Shown one piece after another: positions 42,138 through 49,637 of a stretch of DNA of 64,000 bases; within the stretch, counting starts at the first letter, position 1; every line of letters starts with the position of its first letter. A program made the translations under genes and the position numbers. Origin of the DNA: PALSA-610 sp038239145 (lineage in GTDB: Bacteria > Actinomycetota > Acidimicrobiia > IMCC26256 > PALSA-610); NCBI GenBank assembly GCA_038239145.1, contig JBBSFB010000018.1:9879-73878 (forward strand), read 5' to 3'. The notes below the pieces were generated by a model. It was not told where the DNA came from and made no database searches. It saw nothing but the letters and a program-made list of their open reading frames with translations.

Positions 42138-43130
42138 TCACCGGCAGTCGAGGATGACCTTGCCGAACGTCGCGTCCGACTCGAGCAGCGCGTAGGCATC
42201 GTTCGCGCGATCGAGGGGCAGCGTCGCCTCGACGACCGGTGCGATCCGCCCGTCGACCAGCAACGGGACGACGTCGCGTACGAACGCGTCTGTCGCGGCT
42301 GCTTTCTCGGCGATGTCGCGTCCCCGCAGCACGGTGCCGATGACGGTGAGCCGCTTGGCGAGGATCGCCATGATCGGCAACGTGGCCCGCCCGCCCGCGA
42401 TGGTGCCGATGCAGACGATGCGGCCCCTGGGCGCGGCCGCATTCACGTCCGCGACCACGTAGTCGCCGCCGACGAGATCGAGGACGACGTTCGGGCCGCC
42501 GCCCGTCGCTTCGACGATCGCCCACGCGAGCGCGTCGGTGTCGAGCGCACCTTCGGCGGTCCGCGTCGGTTCGATCCCGACGTCGAGCCCGAGCGGCCGG
42601 CAGCGTTCGAGCTTGGCCGCGGTGCGCGCGGTGCCGACGACGCGGGCGCCGAGCTCGTGGGCGAGTTGGAGCGCGGCGGTCCCGACGCCGGAACCGACCG
42701 CATGGACGAGCAGCCACTCGCCCGCAGCGACGTGTGCTTGCGTGACCATGGCGTCGTGCGCGGTGACGAAGACCTCGGGCACGCCGCCCATCGCAACGAG
42801 GTCGAGGTGATCGGCGACGACCGCGCAGTGCACCGCCGGGACCGCGACGTACTCGGCCTGCGCGCCACCGCCGATGATGCCGAAGACGCGATCGCCGACC
42901 GCGCGCGTCGTGACCTCGGCGCCGATCGCGGTGACGACGCCCGCGAACTCCATACCGGGAATGTCGACGGGTACACCGGGCGGCGGCGGGTAGCGACCGG
43001 CGCGTTGCAGGAGGTCGGCGCGGTTCAGACCGGCACCGTGGACCCGCACCACGACCTCGCGGGGCGCCGGCTCCGGGACGGGTCGCTCGGCCACCTCCAG
43101 ACGGCCCTCGGAGATCGTGATCGCACGCAC
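42138..43130 (-). CDS. Quinone oxidoreductase-like (zinc-free MDR) enzyme
   Basis: 330 residues. 'HGAGLNRADLLQRAGRYPPPPGVPVDIPGMEFAGVV' is typical of NADPH:quinone oxidoreductases in the medium-chain dehydrogenase family without zinc ligands. The nucleotide motif is 'AVGSGVGTAALQLAHELGA' and 'VGGDYVVADVNAAAPRGRIVCIG' follows. Reduces quinones or enones using NADPH. GTG 43130 is eight bases behind TAGGTT; leaderless. Divergent from the next gene, 57 bases apart. Confidence 0.9.
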   Translation of the reverse strand: MRAITISEGRLEVAERPVPEPAPREVVVRVHGAGLNRADLLQRAGRYPPPPGVPVDIPGMEFAGVVTAIGAEVTTRAVGDRVFGIIGGGAQAEYVAVPAVHCAVVADHLDLVAMGGVPEVFVTAHDAMVTQAHVAAGEWLLVHAVGSGVGTAALQLAHELGARVVGTARTAAKLERCRPLGLDVGIEPTRTAEGALDTDALAWAIVEATGGGPNVVLDLVGGDYVVADVNAAAPRGRIVCIGTIAGGRATLPIMAILAKRLTVIGTVLRGRDIAEKAAATDAFVRDVVPLLVDGRIAPVVEATLPLDRANDAYALLESDATFGKVILDCR

Positions 43131-43138
43131 GAGTCAGC

Positions 43139-43144
43139 AACCTA
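43139..43144 (-). promoter_or_regulatory. -10 box of the quinone oxidoreductase gene
   Basis: TAGGTT on the minus strand, eight bases before GTG 43130. Confidence 0.45.
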
Positions 43145-43175
43145 GCGGGCTGTGGGGTGTGGCCGAAGGCGGCGC

Positions 43176-43181
43176 TACCGT
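43176..43181 (+). promoter_or_regulatory. -10 box of the small Cys/His protein gene
   Basis: TACCGT, six bases before GTG 43188; probable leaderless promoter, 31 bases from the divergent -10 box. Confidence 0.45.
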
Positions 43182-43187
43182 CGAGAC

Positions 43188-43538
43188 GTGGCCGCTGGGC
43201 TCGTGATCATGGATGAGGACGGGAACGAGGTCGTGCTCGACGCGCGCGAGGCGGAATGCCTCTTCCTGCTGACCGGTGGCCTCGAAGCCGCCACGATCTC
43301 CGCGTGCCCGGGGTGCCGCTGCCGGGTGCTCGCGGGCATGGCGCTCGTCGATCTGCTCGACGCCGCGCCCCCGCACCCGTGCAGCACTGCGCTGGTCGAG
43401 CTCGCCGACGACGCGCCGACGATGCACCTCTATGTCGTCGACAGCGCCACCGAGTGCGATCACCCGCACTGGCGGGATCCGCTCTTCGACGAGTGGCTCG
43501 ACGCCGGGGTCTCGCCCGGTCCGCACGTGCGCCGCTGA
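43188..43538 (+). CDS. Small Cys/His-rich unknown protein
   Basis: 116 residues from GTG 43188, chosen because of the TACCGT box six bases upstream. Cys and His cluster in 'SACPGCRCRVLAG', 'APPHPCST' and 'ATECDHPHWRDP', suggesting one zinc site. No signal peptide or membrane segment. I do not recognise the family; similar short proteins are found in Acidimicrobiia only as hypothetical genes as far as I recall. Convergent with the acyltransferase, from which it is separated by 27 bases. Confidence 0.6.
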   Translation: MAAGLVIMDEDGNEVVLDAREAECLFLLTGGLEAATISACPGCRCRVLAGMALVDLLDAAPPHPCSTALVELADDAPTMHLYVVDSATECDHPHWRDPLFDEWLDAGVSPGPHVRR

Positions 43539-43565
43539 CCGCGAAACCCGGAATGCGGGCTCGGC

Positions 43566-44960
43566 TTACGCCAACGAGCAGAGATCGGCGAACGCGGCGC
43601 GCACGTCGTCCATGAAGCCGTCGACGTCGGTGACCGCAGCGGGATCGATGTTGAGGCCGACGTGCACCTCGTCGCAGTACGACAGCATCGTGACGGTCAG
43701 CGCGCAGCCCGTGCGCGGTCCCAGCGGATAACTGCCGAGGATGCGCGCGCCGGCGAGGTACAGCGGCACCGGGCTCCCGCGCAGGTTGGACGCGCCGAAG
43801 TCGATCGTCCGGGTCTGGGAGCGGGTCATCGTGACGAGCACCGCCGTCGGCAAGCCCGCGATGACGCCGGCGAGCGCGTCTGCAGTCGTGAGCGCGGTCT
43901 CCTGCTTCGCCGTCTGCAGGCGTTCGCGGACTTCGTCGAAGAGCGCGTACAGATCGTGTGCGGGCTGGATCGGCACCAGCACGCGTGCGGGGACGAACGC
44001 GTTTGTGCTCGTCGTGTCGCCGGGGCGCCGGGTGCTGATCGGCATCGCGAGCCGCAGCTCGTCGACGCCGCTGCCGGCCCGCTCGTGGTATCGCCCCAGC
44101 GCGCTCGCCAGCCCGGTGACGAAGACGTCGTTGACGCTCCCGCCGAGCTGCGCCGCGATTTGGCGAAGGGGGCGCAATGGGATCTCGTGGATCTCGAAGC
44201 GGCGCCGCAGCGAACGATCGTGCATCACGTCCGACCGGGCCCCGTCGGTGAGGATGGCCTGGCGCTGAAGCGAGGTGAGCAGCCGCGCGGCGTCGGTCGC
44301 CCGGCCCGGCACCTCGCTCGGATGGACGACCACATGCCCGGCGGTTCCGATGGTGCGCCGGACGGCGTCGAGGCTCCGGTGGGCGGCGTCGACCACGGCG
44401 TCGCGTGCCACCGTGATGGGCGACGAGTCCGGCTCGGTGGTGGCGTCGGGGTCGGCGGCATCCGGCCGGGACACCCCGTCGAGCGCGGGCACGGGGTCGC
44501 GTTCGAAGTCGACGAGAGCGAGCGAGAGCTTCAGGCCGCCGACGCCGTCCGTGATGGTGTGGTGCACCTTCTGGAGCAGCGCGGCCCGACCGTCGGACAG
44601 GCCCTCGACCACGGTGAACTCCCACAGTGGGCGGGCCCGGTCGAGCGGCTGCTCCGCGAGCGCACCGCACAGGTCGAGGACGGCCCGGTCGTTGCCCGGT
44701 TCGGGGACGGCGACGGTCTTCACGTGCGCCTCGAGGTCGAGCGTCGGGTCGTCGGAGAACTCCGGGGGCACGATCCGCAGCGGCGCGCCGACGACGCGCT
44801 GGCGGAGACGGGGAATGCTCTCGAGCGCGCGCAGCAACGTGTCGTGGAGCCGTTCGTCGGTCGGGCGCTGGTCGAGGAACGTGAGATTGCAGAAGTCGGA
44901 CCGGAGCGCGGGGTCCTTCTCGACCGCCCACATAATCGCTTCCGCATTCGTCATGCGCAC
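43566..44960 (-). CDS. Wax ester synthase/diacylglycerol acyltransferase
   Basis: 464 residues. The active-site motif 'HHTITDG' (HHxxxDG) is intact, preceded by 'PLDRARPLWEFTVVEG' and followed by 'GGSVNDVFVTGLASALGRY' and 'SNLRGSPVPLYLAGARI', all typical. Makes wax esters or triacylglycerol from acyl-CoA, matching the lipid-storing lifestyle of actinobacteria. GTG 44960 lies eight bases behind a TAGACT box; ATG 44954 is possible. A hairpin lies 70 bases upstream. Membrane-associated but without clear helices. Confidence 0.93.
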   Translation of the reverse strand: MRMTNAEAIMWAVEKDPALRSDFCNLTFLDQRPTDERLHDTLLRALESIPRLRQRVVGAPLRIVPPEFSDDPTLDLEAHVKTVAVPEPGNDRAVLDLCGALAEQPLDRARPLWEFTVVEGLSDGRAALLQKVHHTITDGVGGLKLSLALVDFERDPVPALDGVSRPDAADPDATTEPDSSPITVARDAVVDAAHRSLDAVRRTIGTAGHVVVHPSEVPGRATDAARLLTSLQRQAILTDGARSDVMHDRSLRRRFEIHEIPLRPLRQIAAQLGGSVNDVFVTGLASALGRYHERAGSGVDELRLAMPISTRRPGDTTSTNAFVPARVLVPIQPAHDLYALFDEVRERLQTAKQETALTTADALAGVIAGLPTAVLVTMTRSQTRTIDFGASNLRGSPVPLYLAGARILGSYPLGPRTGCALTVTMLSYCDEVHVGLNIDPAAVTDVDGFMDDVRAAFADLCSLA

Positions 44961-44968
44961 GACAGCCG

Positions 44969-44974
44969 AGTCTA
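44969..44974 (-). promoter_or_regulatory. -10 box of the wax ester synthase gene
   Basis: TAGACT on the minus strand, eight bases before GTG 44960. Confidence 0.5.
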
Positions 44975-45029
44975 CGGGCGTGGCGCCGACGCCCGAAGGG
45001 AGGGTGTCGGGTCAGTCGGCGAGCGGATT

Positions 45030-45049
45030 GCGATTCGTCGGCGAATCGC
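45030..45049. repeat. Short hairpin upstream of wax ester synthase
   Basis: GCGATTCG-N4-CGAATCGC, 8-base perfect arms. It lies 70 bases before the wax ester synthase start and 15 bases after the end of the 45-residue gene on the same strand, so it may terminate that operon or act as an operator. Confidence 0.5.
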
Positions 45050-45063
45050 GCGTGGTGACAGCT

Positions 45064-45201
45064 CTACCGCATGCCGAAGAACTTGCCGAGCTTGCGCTGG
45101 CGTCCGGAGCGGGTGAGCGGGATACCGGTGGCCCGGGAGATCCTGCGCTTCGCCTTGGTCAGGCCGAATTGACGCTTCCAGCTCCACCCGCCCTTGTTCA
45201 T
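45064..45201 (-). CDS. 45-residue basic small protein
   Basis: The peptide reads 'MNKGGWSWKRQFGLTKAKR ... SRATGIPLTRSGRQRKLG' and ends 'FFGMR'. The 'KR-x-G-T-K-AK-R-x-S-x-ATGIPLTRSGRQRK' pattern matches a short actinobacterial protein type that I recall only as hypothetical. It is very basic (about one third Lys/Arg), so it may bind nucleic acid. ATG 45201 overlaps the previous gene's stop by four bases (ATGA). Found by reading, below the usual ORF-length cut-off. Confidence 0.55.
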   Translation of the reverse strand: MNKGGWSWKRQFGLTKAKRRISRATGIPLTRSGRQRKLGKFFGMR

Positions 45202-45449
45202 CGAGCGAGCGTAGAGCTTCTGGCGTCGATGGGTACCCATAGGACGTCAGCGCCGGTCAACTTCGACGTGTAGACGTACTTGCCCGCGAGCTCGCGACGC
45301 CAGCGCACGATCTCGTCATGATCTTCGTACTTCTTGTCCTCGTCGACCACGAATCCGCCAGGAGTGAAGCACGCGGCGAGGGCCTCGGCGTCGCTGTCGC
45401 CGGCGGCTCGCAGATAGCGACCGATGACTGCGGGATCGTCGCTCACCAT
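45198..45449 (-). CDS. Short NTF2/SnoaL-like protein, apparently truncated
   Basis: 83 residues. 'VIGRYLRAAGDSDAEALAACFTPGGFVVDEDKKYEDHDEIVRWRRELAGKY' is the N-terminal half of a SnoaL/NTF2-like cone fold. The family normally continues for another 30-50 residues, so either the C-terminal half is missing or the short form has another use. The ATG at 45449 overlaps the DsbA-like stop (TAATG), and its own stop overlaps the small basic gene (ATGA), so all three are translated in sequence. Confidence 0.6.
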   Translation of the reverse strand: MVSDDPAVIGRYLRAAGDSDAEALAACFTPGGFVVDEDKKYEDHDEIVRWRRELAGKYVYTSKLTGADVLWVPIDARSSTLAR

Positions 45450-46036
45450 TAGCGGGGAACCGATGTGTGCTTGAACTCGTTGAGGTCGGTCCACTGGAAG
45501 AGGTCGAGCACCCGGTCGACGGCTTCGGGGTTGCCGCGGTCCATCAGCCGGACGAACGCGGCCTGGTCGCCGACGATGAAGGTGGGAACGCCGAACACGT
45601 CGTGGTTCTTCGCCGCGTCGGTGTGCGACTGCGCCAGAGTCTTCAACGGGCGACCGGTCTCGACTTCGGCCTGGATCGCGGCCGGGTCGAGGCCGACGGA
45701 GGTCGCGATCTCGGCGAGCACGTCGTCTTTGGCGATCTGGGCGCCGTGCTCGTGCCGGGCCTTGAACGCGGCCGCGTGCCAGGCGAGGAACGTGTCCGGG
45801 AACTCGTCGCGAATGGCGATGGCCCAGCAGAGGGCCTTGACACCGGAGCCCTGCTGGGCCGACGGTCGGTCCCAGATCGCGGGCTCACCTTCTTCGACGT
45901 GCACCTGGTCGAGCGAAAACGGCAGGAACGTGACATCCCAGTCGCGACCGGCGCGTAGTCCGGCCATGACCGACTCGTGGCCGTTGCGGGCAAAGGGGCA
46001 GCGGTAGTCGAACGTCACTGCGAACTGATGAGCCAC
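45449..46036 (-). CDS. DsbA-like thioredoxin-fold oxidoreductase (FrnE-like)
   Basis: 195 residues. 'TFDYRCPFARNGHESV' holds the active-site Cys with a CPFA rather than CxxC motif, and 'FGVPTFIVG' the cis-proline. This CPxA/CPxS type with a helical insert resembles FrnE or 2-hydroxychromene isomerase-like proteins; a single Cys suggests isomerase or glutathione/mycothiol-type chemistry rather than disulfide formation. No signal peptide, so cytosolic. GGAGG is upstream of the ATG. It leads a small three-gene operon. Confidence 0.85.
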   Translation of the reverse strand: MAHQFAVTFDYRCPFARNGHESVMAGLRAGRDWDVTFLPFSLDQVHVEEGEPAIWDRPSAQQGSGVKALCWAIAIRDEFPDTFLAWHAAAFKARHEHGAQIAKDDVLAEIATSVGLDPAAIQAEVETGRPLKTLAQSHTDAAKNHDVFGVPTFIVGDQAAFVRLMDRGNPEAVDRVLDLFQWTDLNEFKHTSVPR

Positions 46037-46161
46037 GAGGCCCTCCTACATGCGACTTGGCCGGGATGCGATCGGGCACGGGCCAAAGAACGGACCCGAG
46101 TAAGCGTTGGGTGCAACGGTCCGGGCACCTTCGTCATTCCCCGCGGTCGAGAACACGAATG

Positions 46162-46695
46162 TCAGGAACGGCCGTTCACGAGCGGTCGCATGATGCGCCC
46201 GAGTCCGAATCCGAAGGCGACGCCGGCAACCACGTCCGAGGCATGGTGCAGCCGGACGTAGATGCGGGTCGCGGCGACCGCACCCGCGGCGGCGTACCAA
46301 CCCGGTCCACCGTCGACCAGCGCGGCGACGCAGAAGGCTGCGGTCGCGTGACCGGAGGGGAACGAGCTCGTGATCGGTTGGCGCAGGCCGTGGTGGAACG
46401 CGAGATCGGTGTACTCCGCCGGCCGCCCTCGGCGGAACAACGACTTCACCGCACCGTTCGTGATGGCCGACTCGGCGCTGAGCGCGAGGGAGAAGCGTGC
46501 CGCCCACGCGACGTCGTCGCCGTGCGTCAGCGCCCGGACGATGCCACACGTGTGCCAGAGGAGGCTGTGGTCGGCCAGACTGGAGAGTAGGTACGCGACC
46601 TTGTCGACGGCTGGGGTCCGGATGACGTCGAAGGCGCGATCGACGGCCGCATCGAACGCGGCGACGCGCTCGAGGATGCCGGGAGTCTCGGGCAC
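46162..46695 (-). CDS. PAP2-family phosphatase
   Basis: 177 residues with about four membrane helices. The three phosphatase motifs are present: 'KSLFRRGRP', 'SSFPSGHATAA' and 'TRIYVRLHHASDVVAG'. Such enzymes dephosphorylate undecaprenyl-pyrophosphate or phosphatidic acid at the membrane. The start lies eight bases after the RecB-like stop, on the same strand, so the pair is probably an operon. The region 46037-46161 ahead of the DsbA-like gene holds nothing I recognise. Confidence 0.85.
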   Translation of the reverse strand: MPETPGILERVAAFDAAVDRAFDVIRTPAVDKVAYLLSSLADHSLLWHTCGIVRALTHGDDVAWAARFSLALSAESAITNGAVKSLFRRGRPAEYTDLAFHHGLRQPITSSFPSGHATAAFCVAALVDGGPGWYAAAGAVAATRIYVRLHHASDVVAGVAFGFGLGRIMRPLVNGRS

Positions 46696-46703
46696 CGGCG
46701 CGC

Positions 46704-47603
46704 TCAGACGAATGCGAGCGGGAGTTGTGGGCGGCCTTCACGCTCGGCCTGCCTCGCGATGAGCGTGGGCCGGGCGAGCTCGGGTTGACCGTCGAACTCG
46801 GGGCAGAACTCCTGGAACGTGCAGTAGTTGCACAACGCGGAGGTGCGGGGCCGGAAGTCGTCGCGCTTGCACGCTTGGCGGACGGCTTGCATGACCGCGT
46901 TCGTCTTCACATCGACACCGCGCAGGCTCTGATCGGACGGTGTGGTGATGATGCGTTCCGGCTTCGATAGGTAGAGCAGCTGCACCCGTGCGGGCCGGCG
47001 CCCGAACATCCGCTCGCAGAGCAGCGAGTACACATGCACGCCGGCCATGCTCTTTTGTTCCCAGCCCTCGCTCGGGGCCGAGCCGGTCTTGTAGTCGGTG
47101 ACGACGAGCTCGCCCTCGGCATCGAGCTCGAGCCGGTCGATGATCCCGCGGATGACGACGCCGCCCGTGGTTTTCGCGCTGACGCGGAGCTCGACGCCGA
47201 GCACCGTGACGTCGCGCGGGTCTTCCATCTCGAAGTAACGGTGCACGAGCACTTCGGCTTCGGAGTGGAACGCGGCGCGTTGCTCGTCGGTGAGGTCGAG
47301 ATGGGCGAACTCGGGATCGTCGGCGACCTCGGCTTCCGCCCGGCGGAGGTCGGCGAGTGCGGCCTCGATGGTCCGCTCGGCGGGGGGTCGCCACATCAGG
47401 TGCTGCAGGGCCAGGTGGACGAGGGTTCCCTTGCTCGCGGGGGCCGACGGGGGCTCGGGCAGCCGCTCGATGTACCCGAACCGGAACGCCAGCGGGCAGC
47501 TCGTGAACGTGCCCATCGAGCTCGGCGACAGCGAGAACGGCACCGGGTGCGCCAGCTCCGTTGCGGGATCACGCGCCGGGTCGATGAACTGCTCCGCCGT
47601 CAT
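46704..47603 (-). CDS. RecB-family PD-(D/E)XK nuclease with Fe-S cluster Cys
   Basis: 299 residues. The nuclease core has 'GTLVHLALQHL', 'GIIDRLELDAEGELVVTDYKTG' (Asp and Asp-Tyr-Lys of PD-(D/E)XK) and C-terminal Cys in 'CNYCTFQEFCPEF'. With the N-terminal Cys36 in 'FTSCPLAFRFGYI' these four Cys match the 4Fe-4S site of AddB/Cas4-type nucleases. It stands alone, without helicase or cas genes, as is common in actinobacteria. ATG 47603 lies six bases behind TATCGT. DNA repair or processing likely. Confidence 0.87.
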   Translation of the reverse strand: MTAEQFIDPARDPATELAHPVPFSLSPSSMGTFTSCPLAFRFGYIERLPEPPSAPASKGTLVHLALQHLMWRPPAERTIEAALADLRRAEAEVADDPEFAHLDLTDEQRAAFHSEAEVLVHRYFEMEDPRDVTVLGVELRVSAKTTGGVVIRGIIDRLELDAEGELVVTDYKTGSAPSEGWEQKSMAGVHVYSLLCERMFGRRPARVQLLYLSKPERIITTPSDQSLRGVDVKTNAVMQAVRQACKRDDFRPRTSALCNYCTFQEFCPEFDGQPELARPTLIARQAEREGRPQLPLAFV

Positions 47604-47609
47604 ACACCG

Positions 47610-47615
47610 ACGATA
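47610..47615 (-). promoter_or_regulatory. -10 box of the RecB-like gene
   Basis: TATCGT on the minus strand, six bases before ATG 47603; probable leaderless promoter. Confidence 0.5.
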
Positions 47616-47646
47616 CCGCCGGGGTGTGCCACTTACGGCGACCGTC

Positions 47647-47652
47647 TAACTT
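47647..47652 (+). promoter_or_regulatory. -10 box upstream of the short leader ORF
   Basis: TAACTT, seven bases before the ATG at 47660. Divergent from the RecB-like promoter, 31 bases away. Confidence 0.45.
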
Positions 47653-47659
47653 CCTCGTC

Positions 47660-47707
47660 ATGCGCCCGCCGTCCGAACAACCTGAAGATGTGAGGTACCC
47701 GCGATGA
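47660..47707 (+). CDS. 15-codon leader ORF before the LLM oxidoreductase
   Basis: Encodes MRPPSEQPEDVRYPR and stops at 47705-47707 with a 4-base ATGA overlap with the LLM gene. It sits at the leaderless distance behind TAACTT. The LLM gene also has its own GAGG eight bases before its ATG. Translation of the leader could couple or limit LLM expression. It could also be chance. Confidence 0.4.
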   Translation: MRPPSEQPEDVRYPR

Positions 47708-48717
47708 AGGTCGACACCGGAGTGATGGCACCGTCGTTGAGCGACATCGGGCCTCGAGCCAAGGAGCTCGAGGACCTCGGCTACGACGGGTTGCTCACCG
47801 CCGAGACCAGCCACGACGCGTTCCTGCCGGTCGTTCTCGCGGCCGAGCATACGGAACGGATCGAGTTGGCTACGGGGATCGCAGTGGCGTTCGCCCGCAC
47901 CCCGATGGTGCTCGCCTATACCGCCAACGATCTCCAGCAGATGTCGAAGGGTCGGTTCACACTCGGCCTCGGATCACAGATCAAGCCGCACATCGAGCGG
48001 CGGTTCTCGATGCCATGGTCGCACCCGGCCCGGCGTATGCGCGAGTACGTCCTGGCGTTGCAGGCGATTTGGAGCTCGTGGAACGACCAGACTCCACTCA
48101 AGTTCGAAGGCGAGTTCTACCGGCACTCGTTGATGACGCCGTTCTTCGCGCCGCCGCCGAACCCGTACGGGCCGCCCAAGGTGATCCTCGCCGCGGTCGG
48201 CGAGTTGATGACCGAGGTCGCGGGTGAAGTTGCCGACGGCATCATCATCCACGGCTTCACGACGGAGCGTTACGTCAAAGAGGTCACGATGCCCGCGATC
48301 GAGCGGGGCCTGAAGAAGTCGGGCCGTTCGCGCTCGGCGATTCAGGTGTCGGGGCCGTTGTTCGTCGTCACGGGAACGAACGAGAAGGAGATCGAGGCTG
48401 CGAAGACGGGTGTTCGTCAACAGATCGCGTTCTACGGGTCCACCCCCGCGTACCGGGGCGTGCTCGAGCTCCATGGTTGGGGCGACCTGCAGACCGAGCT
48501 CAACACGCTTTCGAAGAAGGGTGGCTGGGTCGAGATGGGCGATCTCATCGACGACGAGATCCTGAACACGTTCGCGGTCGTCGCCGACCCCGCGGGTGTG
48601 GGCACCGAGCTCGCCCGGCGTTACTCGGGGGTCGTCGACCGGTGCTCGTTCTACGCGCCTTACCGGATCGATCCGGCCGAGTGGACGGGCATCATCGAGG
48701 AGCTGAAGCGGGCCTAG
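47704..48717 (+). CDS. F420-dependent LLM-class oxidoreductase
   Basis: 337 residues, a luciferase-like TIM barrel: 'AKELEDLGYDGLLTAETSHDAFLPVVLAAEHTERIELATGIAVAF' and 'MSKGRFTLGLGSQIKPHIERRF' are typical of the F420-binding actinobacterial branch (like TIGR03617). Redox cofactor is probably F420 rather than FMN. Substrate unknown; the family is often near fatty-acid genes. The stop shares CTAG with the convergent hydrolase stop. Confidence 0.9.
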   Translation: MKVDTGVMAPSLSDIGPRAKELEDLGYDGLLTAETSHDAFLPVVLAAEHTERIELATGIAVAFARTPMVLAYTANDLQQMSKGRFTLGLGSQIKPHIERRFSMPWSHPARRMREYVLALQAIWSSWNDQTPLKFEGEFYRHSLMTPFFAPPPNPYGPPKVILAAVGELMTEVAGEVADGIIIHGFTTERYVKEVTMPAIERGLKKSGRSRSAIQVSGPLFVVTGTNEKEIEAAKTGVRQQIAFYGSTPAYRGVLELHGWGDLQTELNTLSKKGGWVEMGDLIDDEILNTFAVVADPAGVGTELARRYSGVVDRCSFYAPYRIDPAEWTGIIEELKRA

Positions 48718-49583
48718 CTCGCCGCAGTGTCGGCCGCGAAGCGCAGGATCGACGCGATGCACGCGTCGGGATCTTGTTGCGGACCGAAGTGACCGAGCCC
48801 GGGGAGCACCTCGAGTCGCCCCTTCGGGATCTGTTCTGCGATCTCCGCGCCGAGCGCGGGGCTGATCGACGTCGACGTTTCGCCGCACACGACGAGTACG
48901 TAGCAGTCGAGCTCGAACAAATGGGCGAACGCGCCGTGGTTCGGCCCCATTGAATACACGCGTGCTTCGATCTCGGGCGAGCACTTCAGCTCGAACACAC
49001 CGTCGCCGCGATCGCGCAGGCCGTACTCCACGTAGGCGCGCAGTGAGTCGGCGGTCAGCACGTCGAGCGGAGCCTTCGACGCGTACGCCGTGAGTGCTGC
49101 GTCGGTCGACGGCCACTTGTTGCGGCGCTTGCGGGCGGCGCGGGCGAGGAAGAAGTCGTCCTGCGGTGGGAGTGGTTCGAGCGACGCGAAGATGATCGGC
49201 TCGTACGCCCAGATTCGCGCGTACGTCCCCGGCCGTTTCTGTTCGCCGAGGATCAGGGCCGCACCGCCCTTCGAATGACCGCACGCGACCAGGTCGGGAT
49301 CGTTCGCCAGCCCGAGATGCTCCACCACTGCCAGCGCGTCGTCACCGAAGCCGTGCCACGAATAGTCACCGTCGGGCGCATCGCTGTCGCCGTGACCGCG
49401 GAAGTCGAACGACCACACGTGCCTCCCCGCGGCGACGAGACCGTGCGCGACCGGCTCCCACACACGCCCGTGGAACCCCGTGGGGTGTGCGAGCAGGACG
49501 GGCGCGCCGGATCCGCCCCAGTCGTGGACGACGAGCCGGATCCCGTCCGCATCGATGGCGTGGGCGGTGGGTGGCGTGCTCAC
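48714..49583 (-). CDS. Alpha/beta hydrolase
   Basis: 289 residues. 'VLLAHPTGFHGRVWEPVAHGLVAAG' holds the oxyanion turn, 'VACGHSKGGAALI' the nucleophile Ser, and 'GLGHFGPQQDP' the His. The acid is probably in 'VVCGETSTSISP' (Glu). Looks like an epoxide hydrolase/esterase-type enzyme of general specificity. GTG 49583 is chosen by overlap with a mini-ORF stop; no Shine-Dalgarno is visible because the upstream DNA is a tandem repeat. Convergent with the LLM gene with no gap. Confidence 0.85.
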   Translation of the reverse strand: MSTPPTAHAIDADGIRLVVHDWGGSGAPVLLAHPTGFHGRVWEPVAHGLVAAGRHVWSFDFRGHGDSDAPDGDYSWHGFGDDALAVVEHLGLANDPDLVACGHSKGGAALILGEQKRPGTYARIWAYEPIIFASLEPLPPQDDFFLARAARKRRNKWPSTDAALTAYASKAPLDVLTADSLRAYVEYGLRDRGDGVFELKCSPEIEARVYSMGPNHGAFAHLFELDCYVLVVCGETSTSISPALGAEIAEQIPKGRLEVLPGLGHFGPQQDPDACIASILRFAADTAAS

Positions 49584-49585
49584 AG

Positions 49586-49609
49586 GGTCAGGGTCATGGT
49601 CAGGGTCAT
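49586..49609. repeat. Tandem 12-base repeat at the hydrolase start
   Basis: GGTCAGGGTCAT occurs twice in direct succession. On the minus strand it encodes a mini-ORF 'MTLTMTLTL' (49609-49580) whose TGA overlaps the hydrolase GTG. The pair of copies could slip to change the mini-ORF length. Confidence 0.5.
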
Positions 49610-49637
49610 GAATGTCACGAGATCGACGTGATCCCGA

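Noticed and set aside
45030..45049. tRNA or small RNA gene
   Set aside because: Only a single 8-base hairpin; no clover-leaf or conserved tRNA bases.
46704..47603. Cas4 or CRISPR-linked nuclease
   Set aside because: The Cys pattern fits the RecB/AddB/Cas4 superfamily, but there are no cas genes or repeat arrays in the window.
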